Below are positions 24,894-33,776 of a stretch of 48,548 nt of DNA, one piece after another; position 1 is the first letter of the stretch, and every line of letters begins with the position of its first letter. The notes beneath the pieces were generated by a model, which was given only the letters and a program-made list of their open reading frames with translations, made no database searches and was not told where the DNA came from. The DNA is taken from NCBI GenBank assembly GCA_045648165.1, contig JAZRNL010000029.1:1-48548 (forward strand), given 5' to 3'. The DNA is from RGIG9115 sp045648165. GTDB taxonomy: Bacteria; Bacillota; Clostridia; UBA1381. Made by a program: the position numbers and the translations under genes.

Positions 24894-26105
24894 ATGAAAT
24901 ACATAGTAATTTTAGGCGACGGAATGGCAGATTATGAAGTTGCTGAATTTGGTGGTAAAACCGTTCTTGATGTCGCAGATAAGCCAAACATTGACTATAT
25001 GTGCGCTCACGGTGAAGCAGGTCTTGTAAAAACTGTGCAGGACGGGATGAAGCCCGGAAGCGATGTAGCTAATCTTTCGGTTATGGGATATGACACAAAG
25101 AAATGCTATACCGGAAGATCACCTCTTGAAGCGGCGAGTATAGGTGTAAAGCTCAAAGATACAGATGTTACTTTCAGATGTAATCTTGTGACTTTATCTG
25201 ATGAAGAGAACTATGAGGACAGAACCATGCTTGATTATTCCGCAGGGGAAATATCAACAGAGGAAGCCCGTGAGCTTATACAGGCTGTAGCAGAGGAATT
25301 AAATGATGATATCCGCAAGTTTTATACAGGCGTAAGTTACCGCCATCTTCTCGTGTGGGACAAGGGCTCAGACAGAGTAGAGCTGACTCCCCCTCATGAC
25401 ATTTCCGACAGAAAAATCACAGACTATCTTCCCAAGGGTGACAATTCGGATTTTTTACTGGAACTAATGAAAAAATCTTCCGGAATTCTTAAAAATCATC
25501 CTGTAAACCTCAAAAGGATAAAAGCTGGAAAAAATCCCGCCACATCAATTTGGCTCTGGGGCGAGGGAAAGAAACCTATCCTCGAAAAATTTGAAGCGAA
25601 ATACGGTTTAAAAGGAAGTGTGATTTCTGCTGTTGACCTTATAAAAGGTATTGCAATCTGTGCAGAGATGAATTCCATAGATGTTGAAGGTGCAACAGGC
25701 ACATACCATTCAAATTTTGACGGAAAAGCAGAGGCTGCGCTTAAGTCATTGTGTGATGACGGATACGATTTTGTTTATATACATATGGAAGCGCCTGACG
25801 AGTGTGGGCATCAGGGAGATGCACCCAATAAAAAGCTTTCTGTTGAATTAATCGACAAAAAAGTTGTCGGCTTTTTAAAAGATGAACTCAAAAGGCGGGG
25901 GATCAGTTATAAAATGCTTATTCTTCCTGATCATCCCACTCCTGTTTCCCTTAAAACTCATGTAAGCGATCCTGTTCCTTTTGTGATTTATAATTCAGAG
26001 AAGGAAACTGAAACCGGTATTGCTTATAATGAAGCGAACTGTGAAAAAACAGGTTTGTATATCAGTGATGGATATACTTTAATGGACAGGTTTCTTTCTG
26101 AATAA
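24894..26105 (+). CDS. Cofactor-independent phosphoglycerate mutase, ApgM type
   Basis: 403 residues, an alkaline-phosphatase-superfamily enzyme interconverting 3- and 2-phosphoglycerate, related to archaeal ApgM rather than to the 510-residue GpmI. Metal and catalytic motifs visible: VILGDGMADY at the N-terminus, the nucleophilic Ser region KPGSDVANLSVMGYD (about 60-74), YIHMEAPDECGHQGD (about 298-312) and LILPDHPTPVSLKTHVSDPVP near the C-terminus. Close relatives have been proposed as a homoserine kinase, so that is the main alternative. ACGGAGATG precedes the ATG. Confidence 0.88.
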   Translation: MKYIVILGDGMADYEVAEFGGKTVLDVADKPNIDYMCAHGEAGLVKTVQDGMKPGSDVANLSVMGYDTKKCYTGRSPLEAASIGVKLKDTDVTFRCNLVTLSDEENYEDRTMLDYSAGEISTEEARELIQAVAEELNDDIRKFYTGVSYRHLLVWDKGSDRVELTPPHDISDRKITDYLPKGDNSDFLLELMKKSSGILKNHPVNLKRIKAGKNPATSIWLWGEGKKPILEKFEAKYGLKGSVISAVDLIKGIAICAEMNSIDVEGATGTYHSNFDGKAEAALKSLCDDGYDFVYIHMEAPDECGHQGDAPNKKLSVELIDKKVVGFLKDELKRRGISYKMLILPDHPTPVSLKTHVSDPVPFVIYNSEKETETGIAYNEANCEKTGLYISDGYTLMDRFLSE

Positions 26106-26128
26106 ATTTTTGAAAGGAGTTGCGTCAG

Positions 26129-27307
26129 ATGAAAATGGGACGAAAGCCCATCAGATTGTTTTTGGGAATAGTTTTTTTGGTTGCATTGATTATTGGTGCT
26201 ATTTTTGCGTTACCTGCAGTTTCCAAGCTCCTTGTATATTTATTCCGTTTGTTTATGCCGTTTGTGTTGGCGTACGTTTTTGCGCTGATTGCCGACCCTT
26301 TGGTGAGAAGGCTGCAAAAGCAGTTTAAGATGCCTCGTAGTATTACCGCATGGATTGTAATTTTACTTGTGATTGGTGTCGTAGGCGGAGGATTGTCTTG
26401 GGCAGGGTATATGATAATAAGCGAAATAAGAGCCTTGTTTAATAATCTACCTCAGCTTTATCAGAATTTGCTCGTATCCATTGATAATATCAGAAACAGT
26501 TTTAAGGGATTTTATGAAATACTGCCTTTTAATATTCAGCAGGCAATTTCAGAATTTATTACTCAGTTTACTCAAAAAGTAGCAGAGCTTATAAACACAA
26601 AATCCCTCCCGTTTGTAACAGGTGCCGGTTCCTTTGCAAAATCTCTTCCAAAAGTATTTATATCTATGATAGTGTTTGTTTTGTCAACATTCTTTATGAT
26701 TTCGGATTTTGAAAGAGTAAAAGCCTATGTAAGAAAACCATTCGGAGACAAAACCGTATCAAGGATTTCAGATGTATCACGCCAGATAAAAATATATCTG
26801 GGAGGATATGTAAAAGCACAGGGAACAATTATGATAGTGGCATTTATTATTTTGTTCCTGAGCCTTAGTTTGCTGGATGTCAACTTTGCACTGCTTATTG
26901 CTTTAGGTACTGCTTTTCTTGATGCACTTCCGTTTTTCGGAAGCGGTGCAGTGTTGTGGCCATGGTCACTTGTGAGCTTTATAAGCGGTGATATACGAAT
27001 GGGTATATGTACTATAGTTATATATGTAGTCATATTTGTGGTCCGTCAGTTGATTGAGCCTAAAATAGTAAGTAAGAATATAGGCACCAATCCATTGCTT
27101 ACACTTATATCAATGTATCTGGGTTACAGACTTTTAAGTGTGGGCGGTATGATTCTCGGCCCTGTTATAATGCTCCTGATTTTAAGTCTTTACAGAGCAG
27201 GGGTGTTCAGTGGTCTTATATCTTTTTGGGGGGCTGTAAATGAATATTTAAAAAAACAGTGGATATCGCTGAAAAATAAATTTAAAAATTTTTGGGAGAG
27301 TGAATGA
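26129..27307 (+). CDS. AI-2E family transporter-like permease
   Basis: About 392 residues, with the eight-helix pattern of the PerM/YtvI/AI-2E exporter family. An N-terminal pair of helices (about 8-55) and a third (about 70-95) are followed by a large amphipathic region (about 100-160) and C-terminal helices containing FLDALPFFGSGAVLWPWS, IVIYVVIFVVRQLIEPKIVS and LGPVIMLL. The substrate is unknown; relatives include YtvI and sodium/proton antiporters. A TTG nine bases earlier is in frame, but AAAGGAG is ideally placed for the ATG at 26129. The end overlaps the metG reading frame. Confidence 0.85.
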   Translation: MKMGRKPIRLFLGIVFLVALIIGAIFALPAVSKLLVYLFRLFMPFVLAYVFALIADPLVRRLQKQFKMPRSITAWIVILLVIGVVGGGLSWAGYMIISEIRALFNNLPQLYQNLLVSIDNIRNSFKGFYEILPFNIQQAISEFITQFTQKVAELINTKSLPFVTGAGSFAKSLPKVFISMIVFVLSTFFMISDFERVKAYVRKPFGDKTVSRISDVSRQIKIYLGGYVKAQGTIMIVAFIILFLSLSLLDVNFALLIALGTAFLDALPFFGSGAVLWPWSLVSFISGDIRMGICTIVIYVVIFVVRQLIEPKIVSKNIGTNPLLTLISMYLGYRLLSVGGMILGPVIMLLILSLYRAGVFSGLISFWGAVNEYLKKQWISLKNKFKNFWESE

Positions 27308-27308
27308 A

Positions 27309-29237
27309 TTGGAAAAATATTATATCACAACAGCCATTGCGTACACATCAAGGAAGCCTCATATAGGTAACACATATGAAATTATTCTTACCGACGCAAT
27401 TGCAAGATTTAACCGTTACATCGGAAAAGATGTATTCTTCCTTACAGGAACGGATGAGCACGGTCAGAAAATTCAGGAGATAGCCGAGCAGGCAGGGATT
27501 ACTCCAAAGGAGCATGTAGATGTGATTGCTCAGCAGATAAGGGATATTGCCGATATGCTTAATATAAGCTACGACAAATTCATCCGTACAACTGATGATT
27601 ATCACGAGGATGCAGTTAAAAAGATTTTCAAAAGGTTATACGATCAGGGAGATATTTATAAGGGCGAATATGAAGGTCTTTATTGTACTCCTTGTGAGTC
27701 GTTCTGGACGGAGTCGCAGCTTGTAGACGGTAAGTGCCCTGACTGCGGCAGAGAAGTTAAGAAAACAAAAGAAGAAGCATATTTTTTCAGAATGAGTAAG
27801 TATCAGGACAAGCTCATACAGTATATAGAAGATAATCCGGAATTTATTCAGCCTGAATCACGTAAAAAGGAAATGCTCAATAACTTCCTTAAAGTGGGAC
27901 TTCAGGATCTTTGTGTTTCAAGAAGCAGTTTTACATGGGGTGTACCTGTAGAATTTGACCCGGGTCACGTTATATATGTATGGATTGATGCCCTTTCAAA
28001 CTATATCACGGCATTGGGGTATACACCTGACCAAAAGGGTGAGCTTTATAAAAAGTACTGGCCTGCTGATGTGCACGTTATAGGCAAGGATATTCTGAGA
28101 TTTCATACCATATACTGGCCTATTATGCTTATGGCTCTGGGTGAACCTTTGCCAAAGCAGGTGTTTGGCCATCCTTGGATGCTTGTGGGTGAGGAAAAAA
28201 TGAGTAAATCCCGGGGTAATGTTATATATGCTGAGGACCTTGTACGTCATTTCGGAGTTGATGCAGTAAGATACTATTCACTTCACGAGATGCCCTTTGC
28301 TCAGGACGGAACAATAACATACGATGTGTTTATTTCAAGATTTAATTCAGAGCTTGCAAATACTCTGGGAAATCTTGTAACAAGAACCGTTTCAATGGTT
28401 AACAAGTATTTTGACGGAGCAGTTCCTGTTTGCGATGTATCAGGTGATTTTGACGATGACCTTAAAGCTACTGCCGCTGAGTGCGTAGCGCGCATACAGG
28501 AAAAGATGAAAACTCTCCATGTGGCAGACAGTATTGATGAAATCTGGAAGCTTGCAAGCAGAGCAAATAAGTATATAGATGAAACCACTCCGTGGATTCT
28601 TGCAAAGAATGAAGAAGATAAGCCCAGGCTTTCAACAGTTTTGTATAACCTTCTTGAAACAATAAGAATAATTGCATCACTTCTTTCGTCATTCATGCCG
28701 GGAACAAGCGAAGCGATTTCCAAGCAGATTAATGATTCAAACCTTTCTTTTGAAAGCGTTCAGAGCTTTGGTTCATACAAACCCGGAACAAAGGTAGGCA
28801 ATGCCGAAATTCTGTTCCAGAGGATTGATATGGATGAAAAAATCAAAGCCATTGAGGAAGAATACGCAGCTAAAGCTGAGGGAGAGAAGCCTGTAGAGAT
28901 TGCTCCGTATAAAGATTATGTTGAATTTGAAGATTTTGAAAAGCTTGATATAAGGGTTGGTAAGGTTCTGGAATGTGAGCCTGTTCCCAAGTCTTCAAAG
29001 CTCCTTCGTTTTCTTCTCGAAGTTGGTCCGGACAAGCGACAGATACTTTCAGGAATTTCCAAGTATCATAAGCCTGAAGAACTTATTGGGAAAAACGTAA
29101 TCTTCATTGCAAATCTTAAACCTCGTAAAATGATGGGGCTTGAGTCTTGCGGAATGATTCTTTCTGCAGAACACGGTGAGGAGCTCACTGCGCTCACTAC
29201 ACTTAAAGATATTCAGTCAGGTGCAGAAATAGTTTAA
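27309..29237 (+). CDS. metG: Methionyl-tRNA synthetase
   Basis: About 642 residues, a class I synthetase charging tRNA-Met. The HIGH-type motif is in TSRKPHIGNTYE (about 15-24). A four-Cys zinc knuckle (CTPC...CPDC) lies near 125-145. KMSKS lies in EEKMSKSRGNV (about 296). The anticodon helix bundle follows, then a C-terminal OB-fold tRNA-binding domain (about 535-642, FEKLDIRVGKVLECE). The frame opens with GTG at 27300, but GGGAG is one base from it and ten from TTG at 27309, which gives the family-like MEKYYITTAIAYTS. It ends the prfA-metG run and is followed by an unusual long hairpin. Confidence 0.95.
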   Translation: MEKYYITTAIAYTSRKPHIGNTYEIILTDAIARFNRYIGKDVFFLTGTDEHGQKIQEIAEQAGITPKEHVDVIAQQIRDIADMLNISYDKFIRTTDDYHEDAVKKIFKRLYDQGDIYKGEYEGLYCTPCESFWTESQLVDGKCPDCGREVKKTKEEAYFFRMSKYQDKLIQYIEDNPEFIQPESRKKEMLNNFLKVGLQDLCVSRSSFTWGVPVEFDPGHVIYVWIDALSNYITALGYTPDQKGELYKKYWPADVHVIGKDILRFHTIYWPIMLMALGEPLPKQVFGHPWMLVGEEKMSKSRGNVIYAEDLVRHFGVDAVRYYSLHEMPFAQDGTITYDVFISRFNSELANTLGNLVTRTVSMVNKYFDGAVPVCDVSGDFDDDLKATAAECVARIQEKMKTLHVADSIDEIWKLASRANKYIDETTPWILAKNEEDKPRLSTVLYNLLETIRIIASLLSSFMPGTSEAISKQINDSNLSFESVQSFGSYKPGTKVGNAEILFQRIDMDEKIKAIEEEYAAKAEGEKPVEIAPYKDYVEFEDFEKLDIRVGKVLECEPVPKSSKLLRFLLEVGPDKRQILSGISKYHKPEELIGKNVIFIANLKPRKMMGLESCGMILSAEHGEELTALTTLKDIQSGAEIV

Positions 29238-29246
29238 ATTTAAAAT

Positions 29247-29331
29247 AAAAAGTCATAACACAAAAAGCTTTATGTAAAAACAGGGTTGTTTCACATAAAA
29301 GGGAATTGCCTTTCCGGTGTTATGACTTTTT
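29247..29331 (+). terminator. Large branched hairpin ending in a T-run after metG
   Basis: A perfect 15-bp outer stem (29247-29261 with 29317-29331) closes a 55-nt interior. That interior has its own stem (29269-29275 with 29293-29299, extended by 29278-29282 with 29287-29291) and a short third one (29298-29302 with 29309-29313). T-rich sequence follows. It can act as terminator, but the closed multi-branch shape is larger than a normal one. Confidence 0.6.
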
Positions 29332-29374
29332 TTAGTATTTTTCTTTTAAAAAGAATATTTTTTCAAAAAATCTC

Positions 29375-29403
29375 TTGTTTTTTTTCGAATGTTATGATAC
29401 AAT
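29375..29403 (+). promoter_or_regulatory. Probable promoter of the wzz/BY-kinase operon
   Basis: TTGTTT (29375-29380), 17-bp spacer, TACAAT (29398-29403). The leader to the first gene would be about 115 nt and contains no further structure I can support. Confidence 0.5.
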
Positions 29404-29524
29404 TGAAAAAGATATGTTGTTAAATTTCTATGAAACGCATAATTATTCTGTCGTGCATGGATATGTTTGTTTTTTTTCTCTATCCGGCAGGTATTACTTA
29501 CGTTTAAAAAAAGGAGTGAATATC

Positions 29525-30205
29525 TTGGTAAACGAGATAAATATTATTGAACTGCTTAATGTTATGATAAGAAAATGGTGGCTTATAGCTATCCTCGTGC
29601 TGGTGTGTGGAGGAGGTACGTATATATATACTGACCTTTTTATGGAACCTATGTACAAAACAGACGGTTCTATCTATGTAAACTGCGAAACCGAAGCAGA
29701 CAGGGTTGATGTTGCAAGTACGGGAAGAATTGAATCTAATGCCAGACTGGCAAGAACATATATCGATGTTTTGCAGGCAAGGTCTTTTCTGACAGAGGTT
29801 GCCCGCGACCTTAATAATAAGTATACATATATGCAGATAGAGAATATGATCGCTATAGAATCTATCAATGAAACAGAGCTTTTGAAAATAACTGCAGAAG
29901 GACATAGCCCGGAGGATATATGTGCTATTGTTGAAAGTATTCTCCAAAGAGCAGGTGAGCACCTTGTTACAATCGTAAAGGCGGGCTCTGTTGAGGTTGT
30001 GGATACTCCTTTTGTTCCCAGTGTGCCATTTTCACCCAATAAAGCAAGAAATGCACTTATAGGCGCAATCGCAGGGGTGGTAATTGCAGTAGGATGCATA
30101 TTCCTTATGGAGCTTTTTGATACTCATGTGAAAACAGCGGAGGAAATGAAAAAGAGATACCCTGAACCGGTACTTGGTGAAATACCGAGTTTTGTTTTAG
30201 AGTAA
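29525..30205 (+). CDS. Wzz-type chain-length/tyrosine-kinase modulator (CpsC/YveK-like)
   Basis: About 226 residues. Two transmembrane segments (about 17-37 and 178-198) flank an extracellular helical-hairpin domain. The Pro-rich PSVPFSPNKARN sits just before the second helix, as in Wzz and CapA/CpsC proteins. These activate the cytoplasmic BY-kinase and set polysaccharide chain length. The frame is open 50 codons further upstream, but AAAAGGAG nine bases before the TTG at 29525 gives MVNEINIIELLNVMIRKWW, the normal family start. The kinase gene follows after 42 bp. No polymerase, flippase or glycosyltransferase is adjacent. Confidence 0.87.
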   Translation: MVNEINIIELLNVMIRKWWLIAILVLVCGGGTYIYTDLFMEPMYKTDGSIYVNCETEADRVDVASTGRIESNARLARTYIDVLQARSFLTEVARDLNNKYTYMQIENMIAIESINETELLKITAEGHSPEDICAIVESILQRAGEHLVTIVKAGSVEVVDTPFVPSVPFSPNKARNALIGAIAGVVIAVGCIFLMELFDTHVKTAEEMKKRYPEPVLGEIPSFVLE

Positions 30206-30247
30206 AATTTATTGTTGCTGCAAAAAGCCAGCAGATTGGAGATTATT

Positions 30248-31177
30248 ATGCCCAGTAAAATGATGGAAATCATAGGAAAACTAAACGAAAAGAAACATAG
30301 CCTCAGAAATAATTCTGCTATTACAAATACAGATGTTACAAGATTTCATTTAATTGATGATAAAACACCTTTCTCTATTAACGAAGCTTACAAAGCTGCT
30401 CGTACAAACATTATGTTTTCTCTTGCTGGAGATGAAGGTTGTAAAAAGGTTATTTTTACGAGTGCTGAGCCCGGAGAAGGCAAGAGCACAACAATTCTTA
30501 ATGTAGCAATAACATTTGCTCAGATGGATGCTAAAGTTATTGTAATAGATGGAGACCTCAGAAAGCCAAGAACTCACAGATATTTAAATCTCGAAAAAAA
30601 TGACGGTTTGTCGGATTTGCTTGCAGGCATGATAACTATTGACAAGGCTATCAAGCATCATGAAGAATATAATATTGACTGCATAACTGCAGGTCAGATA
30701 CCTCCTAACCCTATAGAGCTTCTTTCGTCAGATAAGATGGGTGAGCTGCTTGAAAAACTGGCTGAATCCTATGATTACATATTTATAGATTCACCACCGG
30801 TAACGGTTGTAACAGATGCATTGTCATTAGCAAAGTTTGTGGACGGATATATATTACTTGTTCGTCATAACTATTCTATTCACGAGCTTCTTGAAAGAAC
30901 ACGTCAGTCGTTGGAATTTGCAGAGGCTAAAATTTTGGGATATATTATAAATGATATCAAGCCTATGGCAGGTATTGGATATTCCCGTTATGGAGCCTAC
31001 AGTGCAAGGTATAAATACCGTTACAGATATAAATACGGCTATAAATACGGATATAACTACAGTTATGGTTATGGCTATGGCTACGGTTATCAGTATGCAG
31101 ACCGTCGTGATAACAGATATTCTGATGACTATGTATATGGCGACGATGTTGAGTATGACACAGGCAGGAATATATAA
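30248..31177 (+). CDS. Bacterial tyrosine kinase (BY-kinase, CpsD/CapB type) with a Tyr-rich tail
   Basis: 309 residues. Walker A is in SAEPGEGKSTT (about 72-82). Walker A' is VIVIDGDLRKPR (about 97-108), and a further acidic motif is YIFIDSPPVTV (about 177-187), which is the BY-kinase layout. The C-terminus (about 243-309) is a tyrosine cluster with 22 Tyr in about 65 residues, many as alternating KY, RY and GY steps; ordinary CpsD tails carry only a few. Autophosphorylation of such clusters controls polysaccharide export in the family. Start is the ATG with TTGGAG upstream. It is paired with the Wzz-like gene. No cognate phosphatase is nearby. Confidence 0.92.
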   Translation: MPSKMMEIIGKLNEKKHSLRNNSAITNTDVTRFHLIDDKTPFSINEAYKAARTNIMFSLAGDEGCKKVIFTSAEPGEGKSTTILNVAITFAQMDAKVIVIDGDLRKPRTHRYLNLEKNDGLSDLLAGMITIDKAIKHHEEYNIDCITAGQIPPNPIELLSSDKMGELLEKLAESYDYIFIDSPPVTVVTDALSLAKFVDGYILLVRHNYSIHELLERTRQSLEFAEAKILGYIINDIKPMAGIGYSRYGAYSARYKYRYRYKYGYKYGYNYSYGYGYGYGYQYADRRDNRYSDDYVYGDDVEYDTGRNI

Positions 31178-31191
31178 AGGAGAAGAGAATT

Positions 31192-31626
31192 ATGTTAAAG
31201 AAAATACCTTCGATTTTATCACCCGAGCTTCTTAAAGTTCTTATGGAAATGGGTCATGGCGATGAAATTGTTATCTCCGATGGCAACTTCCCGGGAGCTT
31301 CTATGGCTCAGCATTTAATTCGTGCAGATGGTCACGGATGCCCCGAGCTTGTGGATGCAATTCTTGAGCTTTTCCCACTTGATTCAGTGTACAGCGACAA
31401 ACAGGTAGTCCTTATGGAGGTTGTCCCCGGTGACACCTACGTGCCTGAAATCTGGGATGAGTATAAAAAGATAGTAGAAAAGCACGACCCTGCTGCAAAA
31501 TTCGATCATATGGAGCGTTTTGCATACTATGAAAGAGCGAAAAAAGCTTATGCGGTTGTGCAGACAGGAGAAACTGCAATATATGCAAACATTATTCTTA
31601 AAAAGGGAGTAGTAATCCCTGAATAA
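31192..31626 (+). CDS. fucU: RbsD/FucU family sugar mutarotase (FucU-like)
   Basis: 144 residues, normal for FucU, which interconverts anomers of L-fucose; RbsD does the same for ribose. It shows LKKIPSILSPELLKVLMEMGHGDEIVISDGNFP with the catalytic-site His and Asp, then FERFAYYERAKKAYAVVQTGE-like text near residue 110-130 (here MERFAYYERAKKAY). The FucU-specific length and C-terminal 'YANIILKKGVV' favour FucU over RbsD. AGGAGAAGAG precedes the ATG, and a rhamnulokinase follows after 18 bp, suggesting 6-deoxyhexose metabolism. Confidence 0.87.
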   Translation: MLKKIPSILSPELLKVLMEMGHGDEIVISDGNFPGASMAQHLIRADGHGCPELVDAILELFPLDSVYSDKQVVLMEVVPGDTYVPEIWDEYKKIVEKHDPAAKFDHMERFAYYERAKKAYAVVQTGETAIYANIILKKGVVIPE

Positions 31627-31644
31627 AAGAAAGGATTGAATTTA

Positions 31645-33105
31645 ATGAAGGTTTTAGCTTTTGATTTTGGTGCCTCAAGCGGCAGAGCGATAATTGGTAC
31701 TTTTGAAAACAACAAAATAACACTTGAAGAGGTACATCGTTTTGATAACGATCCTGTTATAGTGAATGGAACATTCCGATGGGATGTACTAAGACTGTTT
31801 TTTGAAATAAAACAGGGAATAATCAAAACGAAGAATATGACAGATTTCGACAGTATAGGTATTGATACATGGGGTGTTGACTACGGTCTGTTTACAAAAG
31901 CAGGTGACCTTATCGGAAACTTGTATCACTACCGTGATGAAAGAACTGTGGGCGCACCTGAAGATATGGAAAGCATAATCACAAAAAAGGATTTATATAA
32001 TCTCACAGGTATACAAATTGCTGAATATAACACAATTTTCCAGTTATATGCTTTCAAAAATCAGAAGCCGGAGCTTCTTGAACTTGTGGATAAGGTAATA
32101 CTTCTTCCGGATATGTTTAACTATTTCCTTACAGGTAAAATGGCGGCTGAGGTTTCAATAGCTTCAACAACTCAGCTTCTTAATCCTCACACAAAGGAAT
32201 GGGAATATTCACTTATGGATAAGCTTGGTCTTAAGAGAGAATGGTTCCCGGAAATTGTACCCAGCGGTACAATAGTAGGTACTTTGGAAGAAGGAATTTG
32301 CAAGGAATTGGATATCCAGCCCAAGAATGTTGTTGCAGTGTGTGAACACGATACAGCCAGTGCAGTTGTTGCAGTTCCCACAAAGGAAAAGGATTTTGTA
32401 TATATCTCATGCGGAACATGGTCACTTTTCGGAACAGAGCTTGATAGCCCTGTTATCTCAGAAGAGTCACAAAAGTGTAATGTTACAAACGAAACAGGAT
32501 ATAATAATACTACAAGATTTCTTAAAAACATTATAGGTCTTTGGCTTATTCAGGAAACAAGACGTCAGTTCAAGCGTGAAGGTAAGGATTATTCATATGC
32601 AAAAATGGAAGAGCTTGCACGCGCAGAAAAGCCGTTTACATGTTTTATTGATCCGGATGCTTCAGATTTTGTAACTCCGGGTAATATGCCCCGGAGAATA
32701 AAAGACTTCTGTAAGAGAACGGGTCAGACTGTTCCTGAAACAGACGGTCAGGTTATCAGATGTATTTACGAAAGCCTTGCTATGAAGTATAAGTACACAT
32801 TCCTTCAGCTTAAAGAATGTTGTAAGCGTGACTTTAAGGTAATACACATGGTAGGTGGCGGAACAAAGGATACATTCCTTTGCCAGATGACTGCAGATGC
32901 GGCAAATGTACCAGTTGTTGCAGGTCCTATTGAAGCTACAGCTGCAGGTAACGTAGCAGTTCAGCTTATGGCTAACGGCGCTATATCGGATATCTGGGAA
33001 GCAAGAAAAATTATTGCCGACTCATTTGAAGTTGTTGAGTATTCTGTTACAGACAATGATTCATGGGAAAAGGCATATCCTGACTTTGTAAAAATACTTA
33101 AATAA
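31645..33105 (+). CDS. rhaB: Rhamnulokinase-type FGGY sugar kinase
   Basis: 486 residues, FGGY family. The N-terminal ATPase lobe begins VLAFDFGASSGRAIIG, typical of RhaB. GIDTWGVDYGLF gives the catalytic Asp region, and YISCGTWSLFGTEL, HMVGGGTKDTFLCQ and AAGNVAVQLMA form the C-terminal nucleotide lobe. It would phosphorylate L-rhamnulose at O1; L-fuculose is the main alternative given the fucU neighbour. No isomerase, aldolase or transporter gene is next to it. A TTG at 31636 is in frame, but AAAGGA sits nine bases before the ATG at 31645. Confidence 0.88.
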   Translation: MKVLAFDFGASSGRAIIGTFENNKITLEEVHRFDNDPVIVNGTFRWDVLRLFFEIKQGIIKTKNMTDFDSIGIDTWGVDYGLFTKAGDLIGNLYHYRDERTVGAPEDMESIITKKDLYNLTGIQIAEYNTIFQLYAFKNQKPELLELVDKVILLPDMFNYFLTGKMAAEVSIASTTQLLNPHTKEWEYSLMDKLGLKREWFPEIVPSGTIVGTLEEGICKELDIQPKNVVAVCEHDTASAVVAVPTKEKDFVYISCGTWSLFGTELDSPVISEESQKCNVTNETGYNNTTRFLKNIIGLWLIQETRRQFKREGKDYSYAKMEELARAEKPFTCFIDPDASDFVTPGNMPRRIKDFCKRTGQTVPETDGQVIRCIYESLAMKYKYTFLQLKECCKRDFKVIHMVGGGTKDTFLCQMTADAANVPVVAGPIEATAAGNVAVQLMANGAISDIWEARKIIADSFEVVEYSVTDNDSWEKAYPDFVKILK

Positions 33106-33115
33106 TCAATAGGTT

Positions 33116-33143
33116 GCTGTTGCGGTGATTATTCCGCAACAGC
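33116..33143 (+). terminator. Hairpin after rhaB
   Basis: A perfect 10-bp GC-rich stem (33116-33125 with 33134-33143) and 8-nt loop, 11 bp after the rhaB stop. The T-tract is weak (TCTGTTGTTTG), so it may only partly terminate. Confidence 0.55.
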
Positions 33144-33168
33144 TCTGTTGTTTGAAAGGATAGTTAAT

Positions 33169-33669
33169 ATGGTAGATTCTATTGTTCACTCTATTGTTGA
33201 TACCTTTGGCGGAAGCGTCCCATCACAGCTTATAGTGTTTATAATTTCCATGATACCCATTCTTGAACTAAGGGGAAGTATTCTTGCGGCAGGTTTTATG
33301 GATGTATCTTTTTTGCAGACATATATAGTGGCAGTAATAGGAAATTTAATTCCAATCCCCTTCATTCTATTGTTTATTACAAAGATATTTGAATGGATGA
33401 AAACCACAAAATCATTGGGTAAGATTGCGGTAAAGCTGGAGAATAAAACGCTTTCAAAGAGAGAACAGATTGATAAATACGGAGCTTTCGGCTTATTTTT
33501 ATTTGTTGCAATCCCCCTTCCCGGAACGGGGGCATGGACGGGTTCACTCCTTGCGGCGCTCCTTGGGATGAAACCTTTTAAATCCTTTATAAGCATTGCA
33601 TTGGGAGTTATGGCGGCAGGTCTTATAATGAGCCTTCTGTCTTTTGGAATAATTAAGAATGTATTTTAA
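33169..33669 (+). CDS. Small multidrug-export-like membrane protein (COG2426 type)
   Basis: 166 residues with four or five hydrophobic helices. It shows MIPILELRGSILAAG near residues 32-46, a VIGNLIPIPFILLFI helix, and FLFVAIPLPGTGAWTGSLLAALLG, the hallmark of the small-multidrug-export (sm_multidrug_ex) family. Despite the name its substrate is unknown. The frame opens at TTG 33148, but GAAAGGA eight bases before the ATG at 33169 marks the start. It follows rhaB after a hairpin and ends at its own terminator. Confidence 0.82.
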   Translation: MVDSIVHSIVDTFGGSVPSQLIVFIISMIPILELRGSILAAGFMDVSFLQTYIVAVIGNLIPIPFILLFITKIFEWMKTTKSLGKIAVKLENKTLSKREQIDKYGAFGLFLFVAIPLPGTGAWTGSLLAALLGMKPFKSFISIALGVMAAGLIMSLLSFGIIKNVF

Positions 33670-33675
33670 TTGAAG

Positions 33676-33709
33676 GAACTGTTGCAGTCGTTGCAATAGT
33701 TCTTTTTTT
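33676..33709 (+). terminator. Rho-independent terminator
   Basis: An 11-bp stem with one G-U pair (33676-33686 with 33692-33702), 5-nt loop, then seven T. It starts 7 bp after the export-protein stop. Confidence 0.88.
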
Positions 33710-33776
33710 GTTCAATGCTTTGTCATATCTGGGGGGTCCATTAAATAGTCTTTAATATGGAGGTGTATTAACTTAT

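Noticed and set aside
30951..31174. Tyr-rich tail as a frameshift artefact or tandem-repeat assembly error
   Set aside because: The frame is continuous, ends at a proper stop before a good ribosome site, and BY-kinases normally end in a tyrosine cluster; only its size is unusual.
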